Shown: positions 36,030-44,122 of the stretch, piece by piece | Layout of the letters: every line of letters starts with the position of its first letter | Position numbering within the stretch: the first letter of the stretch is position 1 | Assembly (NCBI RefSeq): GCF_001705435.1 | Contig: NZ_MDEN01000061.1 | Span: 186,001-250,000 of the forward strand | Reading direction: 5' to 3' | Origin: Pseudomonas graminis | GTDB lineage: Bacteria > Pseudomonadota > Gammaproteobacteria > Pseudomonadales > Pseudomonadaceae | DNA length: 64,000 bases | Translations under genes and position numbers: made by a program | The notes under the pieces: generated by a model | Database searches by the model: none | Told to the model about the DNA's origin: nothing | Seen by the model: the letters and a program-made list of their open reading frames with translations, nothing else

Positions 36030-36048
36030 AATAATGAGTATCATTATG
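36030..36048. promoter_or_regulatory. Fur box upstream of the iron-uptake operon
   Basis: AATAATGAGTATCATTATG matches the Fur consensus GATAATGATAATCATTATC at 15 of 19 positions. It lies 77 bases before the ferrous/ferric permease start, so Fur with iron would repress this operon. Confidence 0.85.
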
Positions 36049-36124
36049 TTACACAATGGCTGAATGCGAATGGCTACCTGACGCATTCACGTCGCACACC
36101 CTATCAGATCTGCACCGGTGATAA

Positions 36125-37006
36125 ATGCTCGTTCCTTTTTTGATCATGCTGCGCGAAGGGATTGAAGCCGCGCTTATCGTTGGCATCATTGCCAGTTACC
36201 TGAGACAGACCGGCCGTGGCGAGTGGATGCCCGCGGTGTGGATCGGCGTGTTTCTGGCCGTCGCCCTGGCGCTGTTCGTCGGCGGTGGCCTGGAAATGGT
36301 CAGTGCTGAATTCCCGCAAAAGCAGCAGGAACTGTTCGAAGGCATTGTCGGCCTCGTCGCCGTGGTGATACTCAGTTCCATGGTCGTGTGGATGCGCAAA
36401 GTCGCCCGGTCGGTCAAACATGACCTGCACCAGTCCCTGGACGCCGCCTTGGCCGGGTCGAGAAACCAGACCTACGCGCTGATCGGCATGGTGTTCTTCG
36501 CCGTCGCCCGCGAAAGCCTCGAAACCGTGTTCTTCCTGCTCGCCGTTTTCCAGCAGAGCGAAGGCATGTCCGGCCCGCTGGGTGCGCTGTTCGGCCTGAT
36601 CATCGCGGTGTGCATCGGCGTCGGCATCTACAAAGGCAGCATGCGCCTGAACCTGAGCAAGTTCTTCCGCTACACCGGCCTGTTCATCCTCGTCGTCGCG
36701 GCGGGCATTCTCGCCAACTCGGTGCGCTCGCTGCACGAAGCCGGTGTCTGGAACCACTTCCAGGACGTGGTCTTCGACATCAGCGCGACCCTGCCGATGG
36801 ATGGCCCGACCGGCTCGGTGCTGGCCGGCATGTTCGGTTATCAGGATGCGCCGACCGTCAGCGTGCTGGTGGCGTACCTGGCGTACCTGTTCTTTGCGCT
36901 GTTCCTGTTCTTCAAGCCTCAGGCGCGGGTGGTGAGTCTGCCCACCCGCCCGGCCCATGAACACGGCCACACTTCTTCAGTTACGAATTCAGTTACGAAC
37001 AAATAA
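36125..37006 (+). CDS. efeU: FTR1/EfeU-family iron permease
   Basis: 293 residues, about seven membrane segments. It has both REXXE iron motifs: REGIEAA at residues 10-16 and RESLETVFF near residue 128. FTR1-type proteins bring iron across the inner membrane. The tail is hydrophilic and His-rich (HEHGHTS). It begins the four-gene operon downstream of a Fur box. The next gene starts eight bases after its stop. Confidence 0.93.
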   Translation: MLVPFLIMLREGIEAALIVGIIASYLRQTGRGEWMPAVWIGVFLAVALALFVGGGLEMVSAEFPQKQQELFEGIVGLVAVVILSSMVVWMRKVARSVKHDLHQSLDAALAGSRNQTYALIGMVFFAVARESLETVFFLLAVFQQSEGMSGPLGALFGLIIAVCIGVGIYKGSMRLNLSKFFRYTGLFILVVAAGILANSVRSLHEAGVWNHFQDVVFDISATLPMDGPTGSVLAGMFGYQDAPTVSVLVAYLAYLFFALFLFFKPQARVVSLPTRPAHEHGHTSSVTNSVTNK

Positions 37007-37014
37007 GGGCACTC

Positions 37015-38226
37015 ATGAACTCCACTGCCAACGGCCTTCCTCCGAAGAAAGCCAAGCCCCCACGCGCCCTGCAGTTCGCCGTTGCAGGCTCGGTGATTCT
37101 GATGATCGCCGCCGGCGCCATGTTCTACTTCGCCTCCCAGGCCGCGCAGAAAAAGCGCATCGCCAACAGCGGCAATGAAACCGTCGTGACCATCAACGCG
37201 AAGAGCTGCGAGCCGAACTCGATCACCGTGCCGGCCGGCAAGAACGCTTTCCGCATCGTCAACGCCTCGGATCGCGCCGTGGAGTGGGAAATCCTCGACG
37301 GCGTGCTGGTGGTGGAAGAACGCGAAAACATCGTTCCGGGCCTGAGCCAGATCATCAACGCCAACCTGCAGCCAGGCGACTACGCGATTACCTGCGGCTT
37401 GCTGAGCAACCCGCGCGGCACCCTGCACGTGACGCCAACCGCTGAGTCGGACGCCGCCGCCAAAGCGCGGCCGTCGATGGTCGCCTTCATCGGCCCGCTG
37501 TCCGAATACCGCGTCTACTTGAGCACCCAGAGCAGCGCGCTGATCCGCGCAACGAACGATCTGCAACAAGCCATCGACAGCGGCGATCTGGCCCAGGCGC
37601 AAAAAGCCTACGCGCCGGCCCGTGCCGCCTATCAGCGTATCGCCCCTGCAGCCCAGCGCCTGTCCGAGCTGGACAACGCGATCAACGCCCGCGCCGACTA
37701 CTACGAGAAACGCGAACAGGATCCAGGCTTCGGCGGCTTCCACCGCCTCGAATTCGGCCTGTTCTCGCAGAAATCCGTCGATGGCCTGACGCCGGTCGTG
37801 CAGAAGCTGCAAGCCGACATCGCCAGCCTGAAACAGCAACTGTTGGCCCAGAGCATCGCCCCGGAGCAACTGGCGAGCATGGTCGTGCGCAACATGCGCA
37901 GCATCGCCGAGGTCCGCAACAACGGCGAAGAAGAACGCTACAGCCACCTCGACGTGAACGGCTTTGCCGCCAACCTGGAAGGCACGCGCAAGGTCATCGA
38001 CCTGCTGCGTCCGCTGCTGACCAAGACGTCCGGCGACGTGCTGAAAAAGATCGACACCGCGAGCACCGCACTGGATGACCAGCTGCTGATGCTCAAGACC
38101 GCCGACGGCTTCAAACCGTACGATCAGGTCAGCACCGAACAACGAAAACAAATAGCAGACAAGGCCAAGGCACTGGCCGACGCACTCGATGGAATCGATC
38201 CGGCCCTCGGCCTCTCAGGCCTGTGA
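37015..38226 (+). CDS. efeO: EfeO: cupredoxin plus imelysin (M75) iron-uptake protein
   Basis: 403 residues. The N-terminus has one membrane anchor (LQFAVAGSVILMIAAGAMFY). A cupredoxin-like domain (VTINAKSCEPNSITVPAGKN to GDYAITCGLLSNPRG) is followed by the M75 imelysin domain with the HxxE motif GGFHRLEFGLF. EfeO delivers periplasmic iron to EfeU. Order U-O-B-M is like other pseudomonads. Confidence 0.92.
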   Translation: MNSTANGLPPKKAKPPRALQFAVAGSVILMIAAGAMFYFASQAAQKKRIANSGNETVVTINAKSCEPNSITVPAGKNAFRIVNASDRAVEWEILDGVLVVEERENIVPGLSQIINANLQPGDYAITCGLLSNPRGTLHVTPTAESDAAAKARPSMVAFIGPLSEYRVYLSTQSSALIRATNDLQQAIDSGDLAQAQKAYAPARAAYQRIAPAAQRLSELDNAINARADYYEKREQDPGFGGFHRLEFGLFSQKSVDGLTPVVQKLQADIASLKQQLLAQSIAPEQLASMVVRNMRSIAEVRNNGEEERYSHLDVNGFAANLEGTRKVIDLLRPLLTKTSGDVLKKIDTASTALDDQLLMLKTADGFKPYDQVSTEQRKQIADKAKALADALDGIDPALGLSGL

Positions 38227-38291
38227 GCGTGCCCGGGCGGGCGCCCCACGCGCCCGCCTGGCCTTGAAACCAGAGCGAAGACAGCATTCAC

Positions 38292-39608
38292 ATGAAAGAC
38301 TCCGATTCAAAAAACGCGCCGATCTCTACTGACCGTCGCCGCGTCCTGCTGGGCCTTGGCGCTGCAGGCGCAGCGGTGGCCGGTGCCAGCCTGACCGGTA
38401 ACGCGTTCGCCGCCACCGCGCCGGCGCAGGTCACCGAAGCACCGAAAAGCGAAAAGACCCAGGACCACAACGCGTTCCACGGTCAGCATCAAAGCGGCAT
38501 CGTCAACCCGCGCCCTGCCGCCGGGATGATGGTCTCCTTCGACGTGCTGGCGCAGGACCGCGAAGACCTTGAGCGCATGTTCCGCACCTTGAATGAGCGG
38601 ATCACGTTTCTCATGACCGGCGGGGCCGTGCCCCAGGTCGACCCGAAACTGCCACCGCTCGATTCCGGCATCCTCGGCCCGGTGGTCACGCCTGACAACC
38701 TGACCATCACCGTGTCAGTGGGTGACTCGCTGTTCGACGACCGCTTTGGTCTCGAACCCGTCAAGCCCAAGCGTTTGCAGCGCATGGTCGGTTTCCCCAA
38801 CGACGCGCTGGAGGCCGAGTGCTGCCACGGCGACTTGAGCATTCAGTTCTGCTCGAACGCCCCGGACAGCAACATTCACGCCCTGCGCGACATCGTGAAA
38901 AACCTGCCGGACCTGCTGCTGGTGCGCTGGAAACAGGAAGGCACCGTGCCTGCCCAGGCCCCGCTGAAACCGGGCCAGGCCCCGGAAAGCGCGCGCAACT
39001 TCCTGGGTTTCCGCGACGGCTCGGCCAACCCGGATTCGAACAACCAGAAGACCATGAACGAGCTGGTCTGGGTGCAACCGGGCAGCGACGAACCGGCCTG
39101 GGCCGCCAATGGCAGCTATCAGGCGGTGCGCATCATCCGCAACTTCGTCGAGCGCTGGGACCGTACCCCGCTGCAGGAACAGGAAGCCATCTTCGGCCGG
39201 GTCAAAACCACCGGCGCGCCGATGGACGGCAAGACCGAAGCCGACGTCCCGAATTACCACAATGATCCGGCAGGCAAGATCACCAAGCTGGATTCACACA
39301 TCCGCCTGGCGAACCCGCGCACGGCGGAGACCCAGCGCAACCTGATCCTGCGTCGCCCGTTCAACTACTCGAACGGCGTGAACAAGAACGGTCAGCTGGA
39401 CATGGGCCTGCTGTTCATCTGCTATCAGGCGGATCTGGAGAAAGGCTTTATTACCGTGCAGACACGCCTCAACGGCGAGCCGCTGGAGGAGTACCTCAAG
39501 CCCATCGGCGGCGGTTATTTCTTCACCCTGCCGGGCGTGGTCGACAACAACGATTTCATTGGCCGGTCGCTGCTGGCCGCCTCTGCCCAGACAACAAAAA
39601 CTGCCTGA
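38292..39608 (+). CDS. efeB: EfeB: Tat-exported Dyp-type haem peroxidase/deferrochelatase
   Basis: 438 residues. Tat signal DRRRVLLGLGAAGAAVAGAS near residues 15-35 with cleavage after NAFA. Dyp features are GFRDGSANPDSNN (the GXXDG motif, with the distal Asp), and the proximal haem His in DSHIRLANPR. EfeB oxidises iron or removes it from haem in the periplasm. Follows efeO by 65 bases. Confidence 0.93.
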   Translation: MKDSDSKNAPISTDRRRVLLGLGAAGAAVAGASLTGNAFAATAPAQVTEAPKSEKTQDHNAFHGQHQSGIVNPRPAAGMMVSFDVLAQDREDLERMFRTLNERITFLMTGGAVPQVDPKLPPLDSGILGPVVTPDNLTITVSVGDSLFDDRFGLEPVKPKRLQRMVGFPNDALEAECCHGDLSIQFCSNAPDSNIHALRDIVKNLPDLLLVRWKQEGTVPAQAPLKPGQAPESARNFLGFRDGSANPDSNNQKTMNELVWVQPGSDEPAWAANGSYQAVRIIRNFVERWDRTPLQEQEAIFGRVKTTGAPMDGKTEADVPNYHNDPAGKITKLDSHIRLANPRTAETQRNLILRRPFNYSNGVNKNGQLDMGLLFICYQADLEKGFITVQTRLNGEPLEEYLKPIGGGYFFTLPGVVDNNDFIGRSLLAASAQTTKTA

Positions 39609-39634
39609 CACCCTTACCTCACAGGAAGAGCTCT

Positions 39635-40459
39635 ATGAAAAAGTCGCCTCTCGCGTTGTTGCTTACCTTTGGCGTATTGCAGACATCGATGTCCGCGTTC
39701 GCTGCCACCGCGCCGCTGGACCTGGTCACGCCGGTTTCGGACTACAAAATCTACGTGACGGAAAACGTCGACACCCTGGCCGCCGACACCCAGAAGTTCA
39801 CCGACGCGATCAAGAAAGGCGACCTGGCAACGGCGAAGAAGCTGTTCCCGACCACGCGTCTGTCGTACGAGTCGATCGAGCCGATCGCCGAGCTGTTCAG
39901 CGAACTGGACGCGTCGATCGACTCCCGTGAGGACGATCACGAAAACGGCGTGAAGGCCGACGATTTCACCGGTTTCCACCGTCTGGAATATGCGTTGTTC
40001 TCGCAGAATTCCACCAAGGATCAGGGCGTGTTCGCGGACAAGCTGCTGGCTGACGTGAAAGAGCTGCAGTCGCGCATCGCGGACATGACGTTCCCGCCGG
40101 AGAAGGTGGTAGGCGGTGCGGCTGCGCTGATGGAAGAAGTGGCGGCGACGAAGCTGTCGGGCGAGGAAGATCGTTACAGCCACACTGATCTGTATGATTT
40201 CCAGGGCAACGTTGACGGGTCGAAGAAGATCGTCGATCTGTTCAAGCCGCAGCTGGAGCAGTCGGACAAGTCGTTCGTGGCGAAGGTCGAGAAGAACTTT
40301 GCGACGGTGGACAAGATTCTGGCGAAGTACAAGACCAAGGACGGTGGCTACGAGACGTACGATAAGGTGAAGGAGCAGGACCGCAAGGCGCTGGCGGGTC
40401 CGGTCAATACGCTGGCTGAAGATCTGTCGCAGATGCGCGGGAAATTGGGTTTGAACTGA
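39635..40459 (+). CDS. EfeM-like imelysin-domain protein (M75 only)
   Basis: 274 residues. Signal peptide at residues 1-24 (LALLLTFGVLQTSMSAFA), then a lone M75 domain with HxxE motif GFHRLEYALFS, and GEEDRYSHTDLYDFQGNVDG. It lacks the cupredoxin domain of EfeO. It starts 26 bases after efeB and ends before a strong terminator, so it is the last gene of the operon. It probably binds or passes on iron in the periplasm. Short M75-only proteins of this type are named EfeM in some systems. Confidence 0.87.
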   Translation: MKKSPLALLLTFGVLQTSMSAFAATAPLDLVTPVSDYKIYVTENVDTLAADTQKFTDAIKKGDLATAKKLFPTTRLSYESIEPIAELFSELDASIDSREDDHENGVKADDFTGFHRLEYALFSQNSTKDQGVFADKLLADVKELQSRIADMTFPPEKVVGGAAALMEEVAATKLSGEEDRYSHTDLYDFQGNVDGSKKIVDLFKPQLEQSDKSFVAKVEKNFATVDKILAKYKTKDGGYETYDKVKEQDRKALAGPVNTLAEDLSQMRGKLGLN

Positions 40460-40476
40460 TTCCTCAGGTAGTGAAG

Positions 40477-40514
40477 AGCCCGCTTGCCGAGAGATCGGCA
40501 GGCGGGCTTTTTTA
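40477..40514 (+). terminator. Strong Rho-independent terminator after the iron operon
   Basis: AGCCCGCTTGCCGA pairs with TCGGCAGGCGGGCT around GAGA, giving a stem of 14 bp followed by TTTTTT. Confidence 0.93.
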
Positions 40515-40572
40515 TGGGTGCGCCGTTTGTTGGATTGGAGCTCTATCCATTATTTGTGTTAGCTGAAGTTAT

Positions 40573-40829
40573 GGTTCCGCCCTTACGGCGGGTCACTTTT
40601 GGCAAAAGCGCCCCAAAAGTAACCAAAAACGCTTTGCTCCCGGTTGGGCCCGACTTCGTCGGGTTCCTTCACTCCGGCCTCGCTCCGTGGGCCCGCGCCG
40701 AACGGGCATCCATGCCCTGACGGCGCTCTCGCCGCATCCCTGCGGCTCGGCCCACTTCGCGAAACCTGCGTTCAGCCTGCACCCAAGTCGCGATTGGCGG
40801 TGTTTGAGCCTTTTGCGTATTAAGATCAA
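40573..40829 (-). repeat. Dispersed structured repeat, copy B (inverted)
   Basis: The reverse strand matches copies A and C. Hairpins GCCGCATCCCTGCGGC (40731-40746) and GGGCATCCATGCCC (40704-40717) are the reverse forms of those in A. Compared with A, the second stem changes an A-T pair to G-C on both sides. The 3' part differs more, with a longer GGTTACTTTTGG/CCAAAAGTGACC stem. Confidence 0.9.
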
Positions 40830-40844
40830 AAGCAGATCAAGGGC

Positions 40845-40911
40845 TTCCCGGCTAAAGCCGGTCCTACGATGACCGCGGTGGTTGTAGGACCGGCTTTAGC
40901 CGGGAAGAGGC
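40845..40911. repeat. REPIN with GACCGCGGTG core
   Basis: Inverted REP TTCCCGGCTAAAGCCGGTCC, core GATGACCGCGGTGGTT, then forward REP GTAGGACCGGCTTTAGCC. Very similar to the REPIN at 41375, which lies beyond the small ORF. Confidence 0.9.
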
Positions 40912-40972
40912 CGGATCGCTCGCCATCCGTTTTGCGGCTTGACGATCAGACTATTACAACGGTGATTGTGAA

Positions 40973-41320
40973 GTGAATACTACAAGAAACACTACAAAGG
41001 CCTATGTTGTGGAAGCCTCGCCATCAGTAATAGCAGTGAAAGTCATAGATGATGGTGTGATTGACCTACTCGTAGCGTTAGGTTTCGTCCCGGCGCCAGA
41101 TAAAGAAAAGAAATTGATGGCTTTGATCACACCAAATCAAAGCTCAAAAATAACTGTTTTTGAAAAGTTGCGAGATGCGGGAGTTTGCTTTTCCGCGGGT
41201 CCAGGTTGGTGTCCTGCCGACGTATTTGAATTCCTGAGAGAAAATAAGATGCTGAGCGGGCCGTACCGCAGAATAGTGTGGCGTGGGCCGGGTGAGTCGC
41301 AAATAATCGAAAACAGCTAG
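40973..41320 (+). CDS. Small low-GC ORF of unknown origin
   Basis: 115 residues from a GTG start with weak ribosome signal (GGTGATTGTGAA). Visibly AT-richer than the neighbours, with codons such as ATA, AGA and AAA that nearby genes avoid. The protein is acidic-basic mixed, no membrane segment, with two Cys (VCFSAGPGWCPADVFEFL) and C-terminal RRIVWRGPGESQIIE. I do not recognise it. It is flanked on both sides by near-identical REPINs and then by inverted copies of the 260-bp structured repeat. It could be foreign cargo or a chance ORF; an intact frame with protein-like content favours the former. Confidence 0.5.
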   Translation: MNTTRNTTKAYVVEASPSVIAVKVIDDGVIDLLVALGFVPAPDKEKKLMALITPNQSSKITVFEKLRDAGVCFSAGPGWCPADVFEFLRENKMLSGPYRRIVWRGPGESQIIENS

Positions 41321-41374
41321 TGAATACTTCAAGGTAGCTGGGAACCATAGCTTTTGCGGTGGAACCATCGACGC

Positions 41375-41436
41375 TTTCCCGGCTAAAGCCAGTCCTACCG
41401 TGACCGCGGTGTTTGTAGGACTGGCTTTAGCCGGGG
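41375..41436. repeat. REPIN with GACCGCGGTG core, second copy
   Basis: Inverted REP TTCCCGGCTAAAGCCAGTCC, core CGTGACCGCGGTGTTT, forward REP GTAGGACTGGCTTTAGCC. Direct partner of 40845-40911. Confidence 0.9.
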
Positions 41437-41438
41437 AT

Positions 41439-41486
41439 GGACGCGGAGCGCCCTCAGATGCATACCCACGCAGAGCGTGGGCACGA
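41439..41486. repeat. Double-hairpin dispersed repeat, second copy
   Basis: GGACGCGGAGCGCCC and CCCACGCAGAGCGTGGG followed by CACGAT, matching the block at 31673-31721. Confidence 0.7.
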
Positions 41487-41512
41487 TCAGCAGGGAGAAC
41501 GCGGTGCTTTCA

Positions 41513-41541
41513 GTGGGACCGGCTTTAGCCGGGAAGAGGCC
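41513..41541. repeat. Single REP
   Basis: GTGGGACCGGCTTTAGCCGG then GAAGAGGCC, the same half-unit that begins each 113-bp array copy at 6327. Confidence 0.85.
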
Positions 41542-41582
41542 AGCCCAGGCGCCAGCAATTTTGCTGACCGCCCCCCCATCCC

Positions 41583-41673
41583 GTGGGAGCGAGCTTGCTC
41601 GCGAATGCTGCATTTCAAACACCAATTATTTGGCGGCTGTACCACTGCCTTCGCGAGAAAGCTCGCTCCCACA
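41583..41673. repeat. REPIN of the second REP family
   Basis: Forward GTGGGAGCGAGCTTGCTCGC and, about 60 bases later, inverted GCGAGAAAGCTCGCTCCCAC. Confidence 0.9.
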
Positions 41674-41698
41674 AGTCCCCAGTATCCTCAGACCGCAA

Positions 41699-41746
41699 TC
41701 CGCCCTTGATCCGCCCTTGATCCGCTTTTGATCCGCTTTTGATCTT
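41699..41746 (+). repeat. Short tandem TTGATCCGC repeats
   Basis: ATCCGCCCTTGATCCGCCC then TTGATCCGCTTTTGATCCGC and TTTTGATC, a 10-bp unit of about five copies leading into structured repeat copy C. A related run of TTGATC units closes the element at 42008-42034. Confidence 0.75.
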
Positions 41747-42005
41747 CATACGCAAAAAGCTCAGACACCGCAGAACGCGACTTGGGTGCAGGCCGAACGC
41801 AGACGACGCGGAGTGGGCCGAGCGGCATGGATGCCGCGAGAGCGCCGTCAGGACATGGATGTCCGTTCGGCGCGGGCCCACGGAGCGTCGTCGGAGTGAG
41901 GGAACCCGACGAAGTCGGGCCAAACCAGGAGCAGGCACCCTTGGTTACTTGGGGTGCTTTTCCAAGTAACTCGCCGAAGGCGAAACCCGAGGCCGTTAGG
42001 CCGAC
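41739..42005 (+). repeat. Dispersed structured repeat, copy C
   Basis: Nearly identical to copy A. The first hairpin is GCGGCATGGATGCCGC (41822-41837), where A has GCCGCATGGATGCGGC: the C-G pair is flipped to G-C on both sides of the stem. Other hairpins are conserved. Confidence 0.92.
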
Positions 42006-42048
42006 GCTTGTGATCTTGATCTTGATCTTGATCCTAAAAAGCCCGGGC

Positions 42049-42819
42049 TCAAATCCCGCTAAACCAGTTGTACCCCTGATCTTCCCAATACCCCCCGGGA
42101 TAATCATTGCTCACCACAATCTCAACGATGTGCTTCGGATTCTTGAACCCCAGCTTCGTCGGCACCCTCACCCGCAACGGATAACCATACTCCGGCGGCA
42201 GCGCCACCTCGGCGAAATCCAGCGCCAGCAGCGTCTGCGGATGCAACGCCGTCGGCATATCCAGACTCGAGTAATACCGATCCGCGCACTTGAACCCGAC
42301 AAACTTCGCCGTCGTGTCCGCCCCCACATGCTCCAGGAAAGTGCGCAACGGCACACCGCCCCACTGCCCGATCGCGCTCCAGCCCTCAACGCAAATCAAC
42401 CGCGTGATATCACTGCGCTGGGGCAACGTGCGCAACCCCTCCAGCGTCCACGGCGCCTTGTCGCGCACCAGCCCCGACACACCCAGCTTCCAGTCCGCCG
42501 TGTCCAGCTCCGGAATATCATCCTCGCTGTAAAACGCATTGAACGGGAACGGAGTGCGGACCTGATCCTTGGTGAACGTCGGCGCCAGCTTCTGCCCGCT
42601 GAACAGCCAGGCCTGAACCCGATCGTTCCAGCGCGACATGCTCCACAGCACCTTATCCACCTGATCGCCGTCCTGCAGGTTGCAACCGGTGAGCATCGCC
42701 ATCGCGCCCACGGTCAGGCCGCCTTTCAGGAAATGCCGACGCTGCAGGCTCTCCAGCTGGATCTGCTGGGCCGGCTCCAGTTTGATGCGCGCAATGGCGC
42801 GTTTCTTAGGCTCAATCAT
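42049..42819 (-). CDS. Molybdopterin-dependent oxidoreductase (sulfite oxidase/MsrP fold), Tat lipoprotein
   Basis: 256 residues. The N-terminus has LQRRHFLKGGLTVGAMAMLT: a twin-arginine motif followed by lipobox LTGC, so it should be Tat-exported and lipid-anchored. The Moco-binding domain has LICVEGWSAIGQWGGVPL with the ligand Cys near residue 143, YYSSLDMPTALHPQTLLA, and the C-terminal GYPLRVRVPTKLGFKNPKH. It is shorter than MsrP and close to YedY-like oxidoreductases. It overlaps the cytochrome b gene by eight bases, its probable electron donor. Start at ATG 42819. Confidence 0.87.
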   Translation of the reverse strand: MIEPKKRAIARIKLEPAQQIQLESLQRRHFLKGGLTVGAMAMLTGCNLQDGDQVDKVLWSMSRWNDRVQAWLFSGQKLAPTFTKDQVRTPFPFNAFYSEDDIPELDTADWKLGVSGLVRDKAPWTLEGLRTLPQRSDITRLICVEGWSAIGQWGGVPLRTFLEHVGADTTAKFVGFKCADRYYSSLDMPTALHPQTLLALDFAEVALPPEYGYPLRVRVPTKLGFKNPKHIVEIVVSNDYPGGYWEDQGYNWFSGI

Positions 42820-43435
42820 GCTCGACCTTCCCGCTCTCAATCCCACGCGTACCGCCGGTGATCATCGGCATCAGGGTTTTCGGCACCATCAGCACCAACG
42901 CCAGATGCACCACCACGAACGCGCCAATGAACGCCATCGCCGCAAAATGCACGTACCGGGCGAAGTCGTAGCCGCCGAACACGGCAGTCAATTCCTGCAA
43001 CTGAATGGGCTTCCAGATCGCCAGCCCCGTCAGCACGATCAACACGCCGGCGGCCAGCACCAGCCAATACATCAGGCGCTGCACGGCGTTGTAGACGCCC
43101 TTCTCGTGCTTGAGTCGAAAACGCAGCGCATCGAGCATGTCGCGCTTGACGGCCTTGGGGGTGACCGGAAGGAAGTCGCGCTTGAAATGCCGGGTGAACA
43201 AGCCATACAGCACGTAGATCAAGCCATTGATCACCAACAGCCACATCACTGCGAAGTGCCACGCCAGCGCGCCGCCCAGCCAGCCGCCCAGGGTGAAATC
43301 CCGGGGGAACGTGAAGCTGAACAGCGGCGATGCGTTGTAAATGCCCCACCCGCTCATGAACATGCAGACCATGCCGGAGGCATTGATCCAGTGCGTCAGG
43401 CGGATGGGCCATGGATGAATTCTGGTTTTTTTCAT
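42812..43435 (-). CDS. Cytochrome b561-type membrane subunit
   Basis: 207 residues with four or five membrane segments and haem-ligand His residues in INASGMVCMFMSGWG, LAWHFAVMWLLVINGLIYVL and FAAMAFIGAFVVVHLAL. It belongs to the family of di-haem b-type cytochromes that pass quinol electrons to periplasmic oxidoreductases. It is followed by the molybdenum enzyme with an eight-base overlap, so the two form a pair like MsrQ and MsrP in role, though not the same protein family. A periplasmic protein gene lies upstream. Confidence 0.85.
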   Translation of the reverse strand: MKKTRIHPWPIRLTHWINASGMVCMFMSGWGIYNASPLFSFTFPRDFTLGGWLGGALAWHFAVMWLLVINGLIYVLYGLFTRHFKRDFLPVTPKAVKRDMLDALRFRLKHEKGVYNAVQRLMYWLVLAAGVLIVLTGLAIWKPIQLQELTAVFGGYDFARYVHFAAMAFIGAFVVVHLALVLMVPKTLMPMITGGTRGIESGKVEHD

Positions 43436-43492
43436 GGTGCGAGACTCATCACGGATTCGGTGAAAGCGGCGCCGTGAGACGCCGCAACCCGC

Positions 43493-44122
43493 TTACATCG
43501 GCGGCTGGAAGCCGTCTTTGCCGACCGCGACACCGCGTGCGGTCTTGCCGTCTTCGCCCGGGAACACGACGATTTTCGCGCCCTTGACCAGCTCATCGAC
43601 CTTGCCCGACTGCACGTAGGCAATGGGCACGTCTTCCGGCACGACCAGTTGCTTCTCGCCGCCTTTGTAGCCGACGCTCAGGGTACGGCCGTTGGCCTTG
43701 CCGCTCAGCTTGCCGACGGTGCCATTGGTCATGGTGCCGGTGGTGCCGTCAGCGTTTTCCCAACCGTAGTGGCCTTCACCGCTGCCTTTCAGGCTCGGTT
43801 CGAACACCGTCACTTCCAGGGCCTTCAGCGTGCCGTCGGGCTGTGGAGTGGCGGCGGAGCCGATGAAGCTGTCCGCTTTGATCGACGCGATGTCGGCCTT
43901 GGAGACCAGACGGATGCCGGTCTTGTCGGTCAGGCCAATGCTCTGATGGGCGCCGGAACGGGTGGTGAAATTCAGGGTGTTGCTGTCGACGCTGTCGACC
44001 GTCCCGCGCAGTGGCTTGACCACCGGCATGTCACCGGCGGCCATGCCGGCGGCGGATGCCATGACGGCGGCGCTGAGCATCAGCATGCCGAACGTGGTGG
44101 TCAGGGCTGTCTTCATCTTCAT
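43493..44122 (-). CDS. Periplasmic protein of unknown function in the Mo-oxidoreductase operon
   Basis: 209 residues. Signal peptide over residues 1-28 (FGMLMLSAAVMASAAGMAAG), then beta-rich repeats (PLRGTVDSVDSNTLNFTTRS, FIGSAATPQPDGTLKALEVT and KGAKIVVFPGEDGKTARGVA). It resembles DUF5666-type small beta-barrel folds, which is a guess. It starts the operon with cytochrome b and the molybdenum enzyme. Upstream are two boxes bound by the divergent two-component system. Confidence 0.7.
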   Translation of the reverse strand: MKMKTALTTTFGMLMLSAAVMASAAGMAAGDMPVVKPLRGTVDSVDSNTLNFTTRSGAHQSIGLTDKTGIRLVSKADIASIKADSFIGSAATPQPDGTLKALEVTVFEPSLKGSGEGHYGWENADGTTGTMTNGTVGKLSGKANGRTLSVGYKGGEKQLVVPEDVPIAYVQSGKVDELVKGAKIVVFPGEDGKTARGVAVGKDGFQPPM

